From NCBI RefSeq assembly GCF_002735905.1, contig NZ_PEBD01000010.1:558001-622000 (forward strand): a DNA stretch of 64,000 nucleotides, given 5' to 3'. The notes below the pieces were generated by a model, which was not told the DNA's origin, made no database searches, and saw only the letters and a list, made by a program, of their open reading frames with translations. The position numbers were made by a program, and so were the translations under genes. This stretch comes from Williamsia muralis. GTDB lineage: Bacteria > Actinomycetota > Actinomycetes > Mycobacteriales > Mycobacteriaceae. The stretch's first letter is position 1. Every line of letters starts with the position of its first letter. Positions 53,230-60,951 of this stretch are shown here, in pieces.

Positions 53230-53388
53230 ATGATCGCATTCTGGATAACCCTCGCCGTGCTGGTGTGGCTGATCGTCGCAGTGGTGCTTGCGTTCATATT
53301 CGGAGGCGTTGTCCGACTCCGTGAACAGCGGGCGCACATCTACGGCTCTCGATCACACAGCACCTACTCGCACCCCTGGGCGTCCTGA
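53230..53388 (+). CDS. Single-pass small membrane protein (52 aa)
   Basis: ATG 53230 reads 52 codons to TGA 53388. It starts MIAFWITLAVLVWLIVAVVL, one long helix of ~25 residues, then a basic, Ser/His/Tyr-rich cytoplasmic tail (VRLREQRAHIYGSRSHSTYS). It lies 58 nt after the exporter permease on the same strand, so it may be the last gene of the NRPS-export unit. No strong ribosome site. Not a recognised family. Confidence 0.5.
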   Translation: MIAFWITLAVLVWLIVAVVLAFIFGGVVRLREQRAHIYGSRSHSTYSHPWAS

Positions 53389-53859
53389 CGGCCGTTCATT
53401 CCGGTGTGCTGTCGGGACACCGGGCGCCATAACGATCGTCTGGCTCGCGCCCTGGAACTTCGCCGTTCCCGGTTCTGGCAGTTTGACGAGACCAATGCTG
53501 TGACACCGACTTTGGGCAGGTGTCAAAGAAACCCGGCGGCGCCAGCACGTCTCGTGTTTCCCGGTATGTGGGACGGCGACCTTTGCTATCGCGGATTACT
53601 GACCGCCGGGAATGTGAGGTTGATCACACAGACCTTTGTTCGACCGGTGGTGCATTCCCCCGTTGGCTCGGGAAATGAGTGAAGCAGGTTACTGCCGGGT
53701 AGTAATCGAGCTCAAACCGGGCACTTCCCGATCCGATCTGAACGTTAAGATCATCTTTGATATCCGTAATGTCCCAGGTCGTCGCCTTGCGCGGTCGTCG
53801 AATGGACCTCATGCTCGGTTGTGTTGCTTAACAGGCGCTCACTACAGCGTGGAGGCGGG
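53389..53859. other. 471-nt gap between export unit and GGDEF gene
   Basis: No convincing gene. A plus-strand frame from 53636 continues into the GGDEF gene region out of frame and looks random. AT-richer sequence just before the GGDEF start (around 53740-53780, GTTAAGATCATCTTTGATATCC) is a plausible promoter. No clear intrinsic terminator after 53388 was found. Confidence 0.4.
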
Positions 53860-54831
53860 ATGTTCGAGGCCAAGGGAAATGACGGCGAGTCAACCGCCGT
53901 CGATTTCACATCGGTTGTGGACTCGCTGGGCACCGGGGTCCTGGTCATTTCCGCGAATGGCGAATTGCAAGCTGCGAATGCAAGCGCGAGGCGGATATTC
54001 GAACTAGATATCCGCAGCGACGGAAGCCCTGGAAACGCAAACGATCATTTCCCTCTCGTCGACGCCGATGGTCGCGAACTCGCGCCCGAAGATCGCCCGG
54101 ACAAAATCGTTGCGCGCACCGGACGTGCAGTGGCCGGCATGGTTGTCGGCTTCGACCGCACCGACGGCCAGCGGGTGTGGGTCACATGCAACGTCGGCCT
54201 GGTGAACCCGGAGGACCCGGCCAACTCGGCGATCGCTGCCTCGTTCTCCGATGTCACCGCACAGCACGTGGGCCGTGCGATGCTCCAGTACGCGGCCGAC
54301 CACGACATGATGACCGAACTTCCGAACCGTGCGTGCGTGATGCGCCGATTGAACGAAGTGGTCGCGAACTCCCAGCGTCGTGAACCCGCCGAGTCGACCG
54401 TCGTGATGTTCATCGATCTCGACAGTCTCAAACAGGTGAACGATTCGCTGGGTCACGGCGGCGGCGACGTCGCATTGGTGACGGCGGCAAACCGCTTGCG
54501 CGGCATCCTCAACGAGTACGGCATCGTCGGCCGATTCGGCGGTGACGAGTTCGTCGCAGTCCTGTCAGGTATTTCCGGAGCGGACAGAATCGCTGTGCTG
54601 TCCAAGCGTGTTCACGACTCGCTTGTGGAGCCGGTGATCATCCAGGGACGCCTGCTTCGTATCCGCGCGAGCGTCGGCATCGTGGAGGTCACCCCGAGTG
54701 ACATGCGCAGTGCCGAAGAAGTGATCCGAGCTGCGGATACCGCGATGTACGAAGCGAAGTCGGCGGGTGGTGGCCACAGCGTTGTCCACGGGCGCGACTC
54801 CTCACAGCGCTTGCAGCTGTCCAAAGCCTGA
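53860..54831 (+). CDS. PAS-GGDEF diguanylate cyclase
   Basis: A 323-residue protein: an N-terminal PAS-like sensor (about residues 12-145; VVDSLGTGVLVISANGELQAANASARRIFEL ... VTCNVGLVNPEDPANSAIAASFSDVTAQH) followed by a GGDEF domain (about 150-312) with HDMMTELPNRACVMRRL, FIDLDSLKQVNDSLGHGGGD and the intact active site RFGGDEF. An intact RFGGDEF motif predicts c-di-GMP synthesis; no EAL domain is present. GGAGG stands 4 nt before ATG 53860. Position between two exopolysaccharide loci suggests local control of surface polymer production, by inference. Confidence 0.92.
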   Translation: MFEAKGNDGESTAVDFTSVVDSLGTGVLVISANGELQAANASARRIFELDIRSDGSPGNANDHFPLVDADGRELAPEDRPDKIVARTGRAVAGMVVGFDRTDGQRVWVTCNVGLVNPEDPANSAIAASFSDVTAQHVGRAMLQYAADHDMMTELPNRACVMRRLNEVVANSQRREPAESTVVMFIDLDSLKQVNDSLGHGGGDVALVTAANRLRGILNEYGIVGRFGGDEFVAVLSGISGADRIAVLSKRVHDSLVEPVIIQGRLLRIRASVGIVEVTPSDMRSAEEVIRAADTAMYEAKSAGGGHSVVHGRDSSQRLQLSKA

Positions 54832-54841
54832 GCTGATCGGT

Positions 54842-55306
54842 TCAGCGCGACAGTAATTCGTTCCCGGCGGGACGTTCGCGGATACCTTTACCGGTCACGA
54901 GGCGCTTCGTCGCCGAGAGTGCCCGCCAGACCGTTCGGACCGGCGCCGGTACCGGTGTTCGCAGAATTGCGTGTTTGCGGACGAAAACCGGGACTTCCCA
55001 CGTGGTCTGAGAACCGGCGGGGAACAGGGCCGCGCTGTGGGGGCCGAGTCGGACCCGGTTGCCGTCCGCGCCGGTCACGATCACCTCGCCCTCGATGATG
55101 TGCACCAGCTCATCGCATCCGAACTTCCACCGAAACGTGCCTGCGGTGCAACTCCATACCGCCATGGTGGTGAGGCCGTCAGACGATGTCACCCACTCGC
55201 TCGATTGCGCGACGGGCGCACCGTCGATGATCCAATCGGGATCGATCGGTGCGTCCGAGAGGACGACCCCGTCGAGATCGACGCTCTGAAAAGTGATCAT
55301 GCTCAT
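54842..55306 (-). CDS. Cupin-domain protein
   Basis: A 154-residue single-domain cupin resembling the ureidoglycine aminohydrolase-like (DUF861) group: WSCTAGTFRWKFGCDELVHIIEGEVIVTGADGNRVRLGPHSAALFPAGSQTTWEVPVFVRKHAI. The metal motif is partly recognisable (E...H...G...) but the two-His pattern is incomplete, so enzymatic activity is uncertain. It follows the initiating sugar transferase on the minus strand by 9 nt, so the two are co-transcribed. A sugar-modifying or regulatory role is a guess. Confidence 0.8.
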   Translation of the reverse strand: MSMITFQSVDLDGVVLSDAPIDPDWIIDGAPVAQSSEWVTSSDGLTTMAVWSCTAGTFRWKFGCDELVHIIEGEVIVTGADGNRVRLGPHSAALFPAGSQTTWEVPVFVRKHAILRTPVPAPVRTVWRALSATKRLVTGKGIRERPAGNELLSR

Positions 55307-55315
55307 TGCCCCCGT

Positions 55316-56719
55316 TCACGATCCGGTTCCACGAATCACCGCCCCGACAGTCAGGATGAGTATCCGGATGTCCAGCCACACCGACCAGTTCTCGATGTAG
55401 AAGTTGTCGTACATCGCCCTGTCGTCGATGCTCGTATCGCCACGCAGGCCGTGGATGGCTGCCCAGCCGGTCAACCCGGCCTTCATGCGATGGCGGTCCC
55501 GGTACGACGGCACCGAGTCCTCGAACTGCTGCACGAAGTGTGGGCGCTCGGGTCGTGGACCGACCAGGGACATGTCTCCCTTGACGACGTTCCACAGCTG
55601 TGGGAGCTCGTCGATCGACGTCTTGCGGATGATCTTTCCGACTGTGCTTACCCGTGACGAACGCTGAGCGTTCCAGCTGGTGTCTGAGTCGGCCGGTGGC
55701 GCCGGCCGCATCGACCTGAACTTGTACAACGTGAACTGAGCACCGTTGCGGCCGATGCGGTGCTGGCGAAACACGATGGGGGCCTGCCGGTCGGACGCCT
55801 TCACGGCCAGCGCGGTGACAGCGAGCAACGGGCTCAGCAGCAAGAGGGCCGACGCGGACACCGCGACATCGAAGACCCGCTTGAGGGGCCAGTACCACGT
55901 GCGCGCCATGTTGCGGCGAACGCAGGTCAGCGGAATCGTGTGGATACGGTCCATATCCGTACTGAGATGCACGAACTCGAACAGTCGCGGAACGATGAAG
56001 ACTTCGCAATCCAACCCGTCGCATTCACGGAGCGGGGACACCAGCGAGGAATCGGGGGCGCCTCGGAATGCGACGATGACCGTCTCGATCTGGTGCTGCT
56101 CGACATATGTGCGAATGGGGATGTCCGAGACAACGGGAACCCCAAAGGTTGTCGGTCCCGCCATGGGGTCACTGCCGATGATCGCTATCGGTTCGACACC
56201 CAGTTCGGGGTAGTCGACCACACTCTCCAGGATCTTGGACGCAACGATGCCCCCGCCGATGATGACGGTACGACTGCGCGCATGGGGATTGGTCCGCCGT
56301 CGTCTGCGCTGAACCGCGAAGTAGAAGAGCCGGACGACGAGGAGTACGCCGACCATCGACACGGCGTGGACGAACAATTCGCCGACATGGGTGTCGCGCT
56401 CGAACACCACCGCCGAACTGAAAGCCGCGATGATGCAGGCGGCCACGAGCCCGGGCGCCTCACTCAACGAGGAGAGGTTGAAGCGGGGGCGATACTTGCC
56501 TGCCAATTCGAGAACCACCACGAAGATGGCGGCATCGATGAGAGTGGACGAGATGGGGCGCACCAACAGGAGATCCGTGATCACGATGGCGACCACGTCG
56601 AGCATCACCAGACTGACGTCGATCCGCTGCCGAGGTTTGAAACGATAGCGGCGTCGTGGCAACTCGGCTGTCAATTCACCCCTCTGGATCTGCGGACGCG
56701 GCGTCTCCTGCGGCGACAT
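55316..56719 (-). CDS. Polyprenyl-phosphate glycosylphosphotransferase (locus II)
   Basis: A 467-residue WbaP/CpsE-type transferase: several N-terminal membrane helices (about residues 35-140), central nucleotide-binding-like domain (TVIIGGGIVASKILESVVDYPELGVEPIAIIG), helix VSASALLLLSPLLAVTALAV, then the catalytic domain FTLYKFRSMRP, IRKTSIDELPQLWNVVKGDMSLVGPRPERP, KAGLTGWAAIHGLRGDTS. It is the second initiating enzyme in the window, and its catalytic C-terminus (AAIHGLRGD rather than WQVSGRSD) points to a different subgroup and perhaps a different first sugar from the one at 17691. Confidence 0.92.
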   Translation of the reverse strand: MSPQETPRPQIQRGELTAELPRRRYRFKPRQRIDVSLVMLDVVAIVITDLLLVRPISSTLIDAAIFVVVLELAGKYRPRFNLSSLSEAPGLVAACIIAAFSSAVVFERDTHVGELFVHAVSMVGVLLVVRLFYFAVQRRRRRTNPHARSRTVIIGGGIVASKILESVVDYPELGVEPIAIIGSDPMAGPTTFGVPVVSDIPIRTYVEQHQIETVIVAFRGAPDSSLVSPLRECDGLDCEVFIVPRLFEFVHLSTDMDRIHTIPLTCVRRNMARTWYWPLKRVFDVAVSASALLLLSPLLAVTALAVKASDRQAPIVFRQHRIGRNGAQFTLYKFRSMRPAPPADSDTSWNAQRSSRVSTVGKIIRKTSIDELPQLWNVVKGDMSLVGPRPERPHFVQQFEDSVPSYRDRHRMKAGLTGWAAIHGLRGDTSIDDRAMYDNFYIENWSVWLDIRILILTVGAVIRGTGS

Positions 56720-56818
56720 GGCCTCACTTGGTCTCGTTGCACTGCACGTTGACGATCGATAGCGGCGGACCGCGTCCCTCTTCCAGGATGCTATACGCCG
56801 ACCAGCCCAGTCGCTGAT

Positions 56819-58084
56819 TCAGCTCAGATCGAATGCCGCGTCGTAGCGCCGGAATACGGCCTCACGCGAATAGGTCGATTCGAAATGGGCTCGAGCGGCC
56901 TGCGACACCTCGTTGTTGTATCGGGTGGAGGTGAGGCCCACCATCACGTCGGCGAACTCCGCGGGTTCGTCGGCGACGAGGACGCCGTGGGAGGCTCCGC
57001 TCGTAATACCCTCGGCCCCAAGTTCGGTCGAAACCACAGGCACCCCCCGCCCGAGCGCCTCGATCACCTTCAGCTTGATACCCGAACCGAACCTGAGCGG
57101 ATTGATGGTGGCGGCAGCCCGTCCGAAGAGTTGGCCGAGATCGGGGACAAAGCCCTCGAGCGAGACGCTTTGCGAGAAACGTTCTGCCGCTTCACGCAGC
57201 TTCCCGGAGGGCTCTCGACCGAGTACCCGCAGCTTCGCTCCGGGGACCCGTGCAAGCACCAGAGGCCACACGGACGTCAGAAAAGAACGCAGCCCGTCGT
57301 CGTTGTGTGGGAGCGATAGCAGCCCGAGAAAGATGAACTCCGGTGCGCCGCCGTATTCGCGAGAGTGCATTCCGGGTTCGGCGATCAGCGGCGGGATGGA
57401 CTGCACTTTCGAATCGTCGACACCGGCTCGCCGGATGAGGTGCTCGGCCTCGCGCTGATTGACCAGGAGGCTGCGCGGGAACAGGCGTGCCGCTCGGTCC
57501 TCACTCTTTCGCACCAGGCCGCGCTCGACACGCATCAACCCGCGCTGCGTGTGCCTCTCGTCGGCCAATGGACGCAACGCACGCGGTACGTGGGCGGCGA
57601 AGTTGCCGAGCGGACTTATCCGGACGTCCGGATACCTTCTCGCGGCGTCGAGCATCGCCCGGTACCGCTCGGAGAACAGGTCGTCGAGGTAGCAGACCTG
57701 TCGTCGGGTGCGTTCGCTGCCTGCATATTGGGCCAGGCGGACTGTGTCAAAGATCTCGATATCGGTATCGAGGTTCTGCAATGTGTGATCGATGTCGGCT
57801 GCGACCGAAGCAGATCGAAGCAGTGCTTCCTGCAGACTCGAGCGGCCGGTGGGAACACGGGTCAGGACACTTCCCAGGGCCGCGGATGTTGCCGGTTTGG
57901 AAAGGGGATGCAGCCGTACGGGGAAGTCCTGAGGTCCGACGCCGTCGCCGATCAGGACGTAGTGGACGTTCTCCGCACCGAGACGATCCCGGTAATAGTC
58001 GATGATCCCGGCCAGAACCACCTTCTTACCTGCATCGACCGGATAGGGATGCACCGCGCTGACAAGTGCAACCGATTTCGGCAT
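56819..58084 (-). CDS. GT4-like glycosyltransferase (locus II)
   Basis: A 421-residue GT-B glycosyltransferase. N-terminal domain KSVALVSAVHPYPVDAGKKVVLAGIIDYY; C-terminal domain EFIFLGLLSLPHNDDGLRSFL, VSLEGFVPDLGQLFGRAAATINPLRFGSGIKLKVIEALGRGVPVVSTELGAEGI, the usual donor-binding layout of GT4/Glyco_trans_1_4 proteins. ATG 58084 is preceded by GGAGG at about 5 nt; the frame upstream to 58228 is not coding. It lies 99 nt upstream of the initiating transferase on the same strand. Confidence 0.88.
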   Translation of the reverse strand: MPKSVALVSAVHPYPVDAGKKVVLAGIIDYYRDRLGAENVHYVLIGDGVGPQDFPVRLHPLSKPATSAALGSVLTRVPTGRSSLQEALLRSASVAADIDHTLQNLDTDIEIFDTVRLAQYAGSERTRRQVCYLDDLFSERYRAMLDAARRYPDVRISPLGNFAAHVPRALRPLADERHTQRGLMRVERGLVRKSEDRAARLFPRSLLVNQREAEHLIRRAGVDDSKVQSIPPLIAEPGMHSREYGGAPEFIFLGLLSLPHNDDGLRSFLTSVWPLVLARVPGAKLRVLGREPSGKLREAAERFSQSVSLEGFVPDLGQLFGRAAATINPLRFGSGIKLKVIEALGRGVPVVSTELGAEGITSGASHGVLVADEPAEFADVMVGLTSTRYNNEVSQAARAHFESTYSREAVFRRYDAAFDLS

Positions 58085-58414
58085 CTGACCTCCGTCGCAA
58101 GGGAACGACCTAGTCTCCGGACAATCGGGCGGCGTTGCCGAGTCGCCGATGAAGTGTCCGAGCCTGGCCTGTACGCGAGCGTAGCGGTCTGGTGCGCACA
58201 ACGTGACACGGTGTGGACGTTGTCCCACCGGGTGAAATTCCCGCTCAGCGGCCGGATTTGAGGTGGATGGATTTGCCTCGGTCGTGCAGGTTGCTCCCGC
58301 AGATTGCGGCCGGCAACGACTACCATCGAGTCAGCCCGGCATTCCGGGGCAGGCAGGTGCGACTCCCGCGATTGTAGGAATCGGTGGTGGGGAGAGGATT
58401 GAGACAGCCGCATC
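58085..58414. other. 330-nt divergent intergenic region
   Basis: Separates the minus-strand GT4 (start 58084) from the plus-strand flippase (start 58415). It should hold promoters for both arms of locus II. I could not identify clear -35/-10 boxes, a small gene or a repeat here. Confidence 0.4.
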
Positions 58415-60181
58415 ATGCATGGCTCACCTCGCCCGATTGATCAACTCGATCATGAGAACGCCAACGCGATAACCCTGCCTGTTTTCCCGCCCCTCCCAAC
58501 GGCGATGTGGGATGCCCAGACCGACGTCCTCGAGCGTATCGATACGTCCGTGCCGGCCACCGGTCGTCAAGCAGCCTGGAATTACCTCGTTTTCGCGCTG
58601 AGCAAGAGTTCCACGCTCGTGATGACAATCGTGCTCGCGCGTCTGCTCGACCCCGCCGAGTTCGGCCTCTTCGCTTTTGCTCTCCTCGTGGTGAATCTGT
58701 TCGACTTCGTCAAAGATCTCGGGGTCGGCGCATCCCTGGTGCAGAGCCGTCGCAGGTGGGACCAGATCGCCCCGACCGGTCTGACACTGTCGGTTGTCTT
58801 CGGTGTGCTGATCGGCGCCGTTCTGGCCGGTACCGCGGGGCTGACCTCCGATCTGGTCGGCCATCCGGACCTCGAACCCCTCATCCAGGTGCTGGCAATC
58901 GGTCTCACGATTTCGGCGTTGAGCGTGGTGCCGACCGCATATCTGCGCCGCAACATAGATTTTCGCGGTCGCATCTTCCCCGAGTTCATCGGAGCGCTGC
59001 TCAAGACAATTTTGACCATCGGGCTCGCGGTCGCGGGATACGGCGTGTGGAGCCTCATCTGGGGACAATTGGCCGGTGTCACGATGACCATGTTGCTGTA
59101 TTGGAAGGTGGCCGGATCGACCCTGCGATTCGGCTTCGACGGACCCGAGGCCAAGTCGCTGTTGAAGTTCGGGCTGCCGGTCACCGCGGTCACCCTCCTC
59201 GCCTTCGGCATCTACAACGTCGACTACCTCGCCATCGGCAGCCGTCAGGGTGACGCCGAATTGGGTCTTTACACGCTGGCGTACCGGATACCCGAACTAC
59301 TGGTGCTCAGCCTCTGTGGCGTCATCAGCGATGTCCTGTTCAGTTCGTTGTCGCGGCTGCAACACGACCTCAAGTCTCTGGGCAGCCACTATGTCCAGAC
59401 CCTCGGTGTGGTGGTGGCACTGACGGCACCGATCGGGATCGGTCTGGCGGTCAGTTCGGACGCCCTCATCGGGACCATGTACGGCTCGCAGTACGAGGCG
59501 GCAGATCCGATGTTGTCGGTGCTGGCGATCTACGCGGTGGTGTACTCGGCGTCGTTCCATTCAGGTGACGTCTACAAGGCGATCGGCCGACCAGGCATCC
59601 TCACCTCGATCAATGCCGGCAAGTTCGTGGCGCTGATCGTCCCGATCTGGTGGGCTGCCGGTCACAGCGCGGTACTCGTCGCCGTGGCGTTGCTCAGTGT
59701 CGAGTTGGGCCACTTCGTCGTTCGGATGATCGTGGTCCGCCGGGTGCTGTCCCTGTCCTGGAACCAGCTCATACCTTCGATCATTCGGCCCGTGGCCGCC
59801 GCGGTGGTGATGGGTGTGGCTCTTGTCGGTCTGCACCGGATGATCCGCACACTCCCGGCGCCGCTGGTGTTGGTGCTGCTCGCCGTGGCCGGTCTGCTGG
59901 TCTATGTGGTGGCGCTGCGCTTCACGGCGCCGCTGCTGTTCGCGTCCGGATACGGCATCGTGATGAAGACGATGAGCAAGAACCCCACCATGACAACGCC
60001 GGGCCGACACCGTGCCCCGGCGGGTACACGACCGCGGCGTAGCGAAAACAACGTGGCCCCGGGCCGGCATCGCCGGACCGGACCCGCCACAGCACGCGCG
60101 CTGGTCGTGTCTAATGCAAATGAGCCGCACCGTGGTGTGTCCGGCTCTCGAGGTCGGCACCGCGTCGTGTCGAGGAACTAA
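58415..60181 (+). CDS. MOP-superfamily polysaccharide flippase (locus II)
   Basis: A 588-residue membrane protein with about 14 hydrophobic segments of the WzxC/polysaccharide export family: AWNYLVFALSKSSTLVMTIVLARLLDPAEFGLFAFALLVVNLFDFVKDLGVGASLVQ is typical, as is FGIYNVDYLAIGSRQGDAELGLYTLAYRIPEL. The C-terminal ~85 residues are a non-membrane, Arg/Pro/Ser-rich tail (GRHRAPAGTRPRRSENN...), unusual for the family and probably cytoplasmic. Start ATG 58415 is used; ATG 58505 is possible and would remove 30 weakly conserved residues. No good ribosome site at either. Confidence 0.87.
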   Translation: MHGSPRPIDQLDHENANAITLPVFPPLPTAMWDAQTDVLERIDTSVPATGRQAAWNYLVFALSKSSTLVMTIVLARLLDPAEFGLFAFALLVVNLFDFVKDLGVGASLVQSRRRWDQIAPTGLTLSVVFGVLIGAVLAGTAGLTSDLVGHPDLEPLIQVLAIGLTISALSVVPTAYLRRNIDFRGRIFPEFIGALLKTILTIGLAVAGYGVWSLIWGQLAGVTMTMLLYWKVAGSTLRFGFDGPEAKSLLKFGLPVTAVTLLAFGIYNVDYLAIGSRQGDAELGLYTLAYRIPELLVLSLCGVISDVLFSSLSRLQHDLKSLGSHYVQTLGVVVALTAPIGIGLAVSSDALIGTMYGSQYEAADPMLSVLAIYAVVYSASFHSGDVYKAIGRPGILTSINAGKFVALIVPIWWAAGHSAVLVAVALLSVELGHFVVRMIVVRRVLSLSWNQLIPSIIRPVAAAVVMGVALVGLHRMIRTLPAPLVLVLLAVAGLLVYVVALRFTAPLLFASGYGIVMKTMSKNPTMTTPGRHRAPAGTRPRRSENNVAPGRHRRTGPATARALVVSNANEPHRGVSGSRGRHRVVSRN

Positions 60182-60183
60182 GG

Positions 60184-60951
60184 ATGAAGATGATTGCATT
60201 CCTGCGAGCGCCCGGCCGTGGAATCGCGGCCCTGTGCGCCGTGGTCGGATTGATACTCGGTCTCGCTGCAGCGCTGGTGTATTCGGCAGCCGCGACTCCC
60301 TCGTACGAAGCAAAGGCGACCGTTGTGATGATGCCGGCGCCGGGCGTCCCGCCCGCCGAGTCGTCGTACTACTGGGAAATCCTCAGCCGTGGCCAGGTCA
60401 CCCGTACCGCCGCGATCGTGTTGGCAGATCGGCGATGGGTCGAACAGGCCGCGCAGTCCGCCGGTGTGCCGGCGTCCGAACTGACCCTCGCCGCGGGTGC
60501 GGTCGCGGACACCACCTTGATCGAGGCCACCATGACCGCCAAATCCGGTGAGGCCGCCGAGAAGGGGCTGGAGAAGGTTCTCGAGGTGGCCTCCGCGGAC
60601 GCGGCAAGCATTTCCGGTCCCTTTGTCCTGAAAGAGATCTCTGCACCCGGCGGCACTGCGACGTCGACCGGTATCTCGAAGGCGCAATTGGTCCCGGCGG
60701 CATCGATCGCCGGACTCGTGTTGGGCCTCGGGGTAGGACTGCTGATCGCGCGCACCAGGCGCGATCCGCGTGCTCGGCATGGTTCCGCCCGGTCCGGACG
60801 CGGCGACGACAACGATGGGCGCTCAGATCAGCGCCCCGAGGCGTCGGCAGTGCACTCTCGCGCGGACGGCAGCACGCCGCCCGTGGACCGCCGTGACGAA
60901 CCAGGCAACGAGTACGCGGCCTATCGACCCACGCCGGGACAGGCTGGATGA
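60184..60951 (+). CDS. Wzz-like chain-length protein without kinase domain
   Basis: A 255-residue protein: helix 1 about residues 14-36 (IAALCAVVGLILGLAAALVYS), a periplasmic Wzz/YveK-type segment starting TPSYEAKATVVMMPAPG, helix 2 about 168-190 (SIAGLVLGLGVGLLIA), then a ~60-residue hydrophilic, charged tail. No Walker motif, so it is not a tyrosine autokinase. It starts 2 nt after the flippase stop and overlaps the next gene (ATGA). Probably sets chain length for locus II with the Wzz-like part of its neighbour. Confidence 0.82.
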   Translation: MKMIAFLRAPGRGIAALCAVVGLILGLAAALVYSAAATPSYEAKATVVMMPAPGVPPAESSYYWEILSRGQVTRTAAIVLADRRWVEQAAQSAGVPASELTLAAGAVADTTLIEATMTAKSGEAAEKGLEKVLEVASADAASISGPFVLKEISAPGGTATSTGISKAQLVPAASIAGLVLGLGVGLLIARTRRDPRARHGSARSGRGDDNDGRSDQRPEASAVHSRADGSTPPVDRRDEPGNEYAAYRPTPGQAG

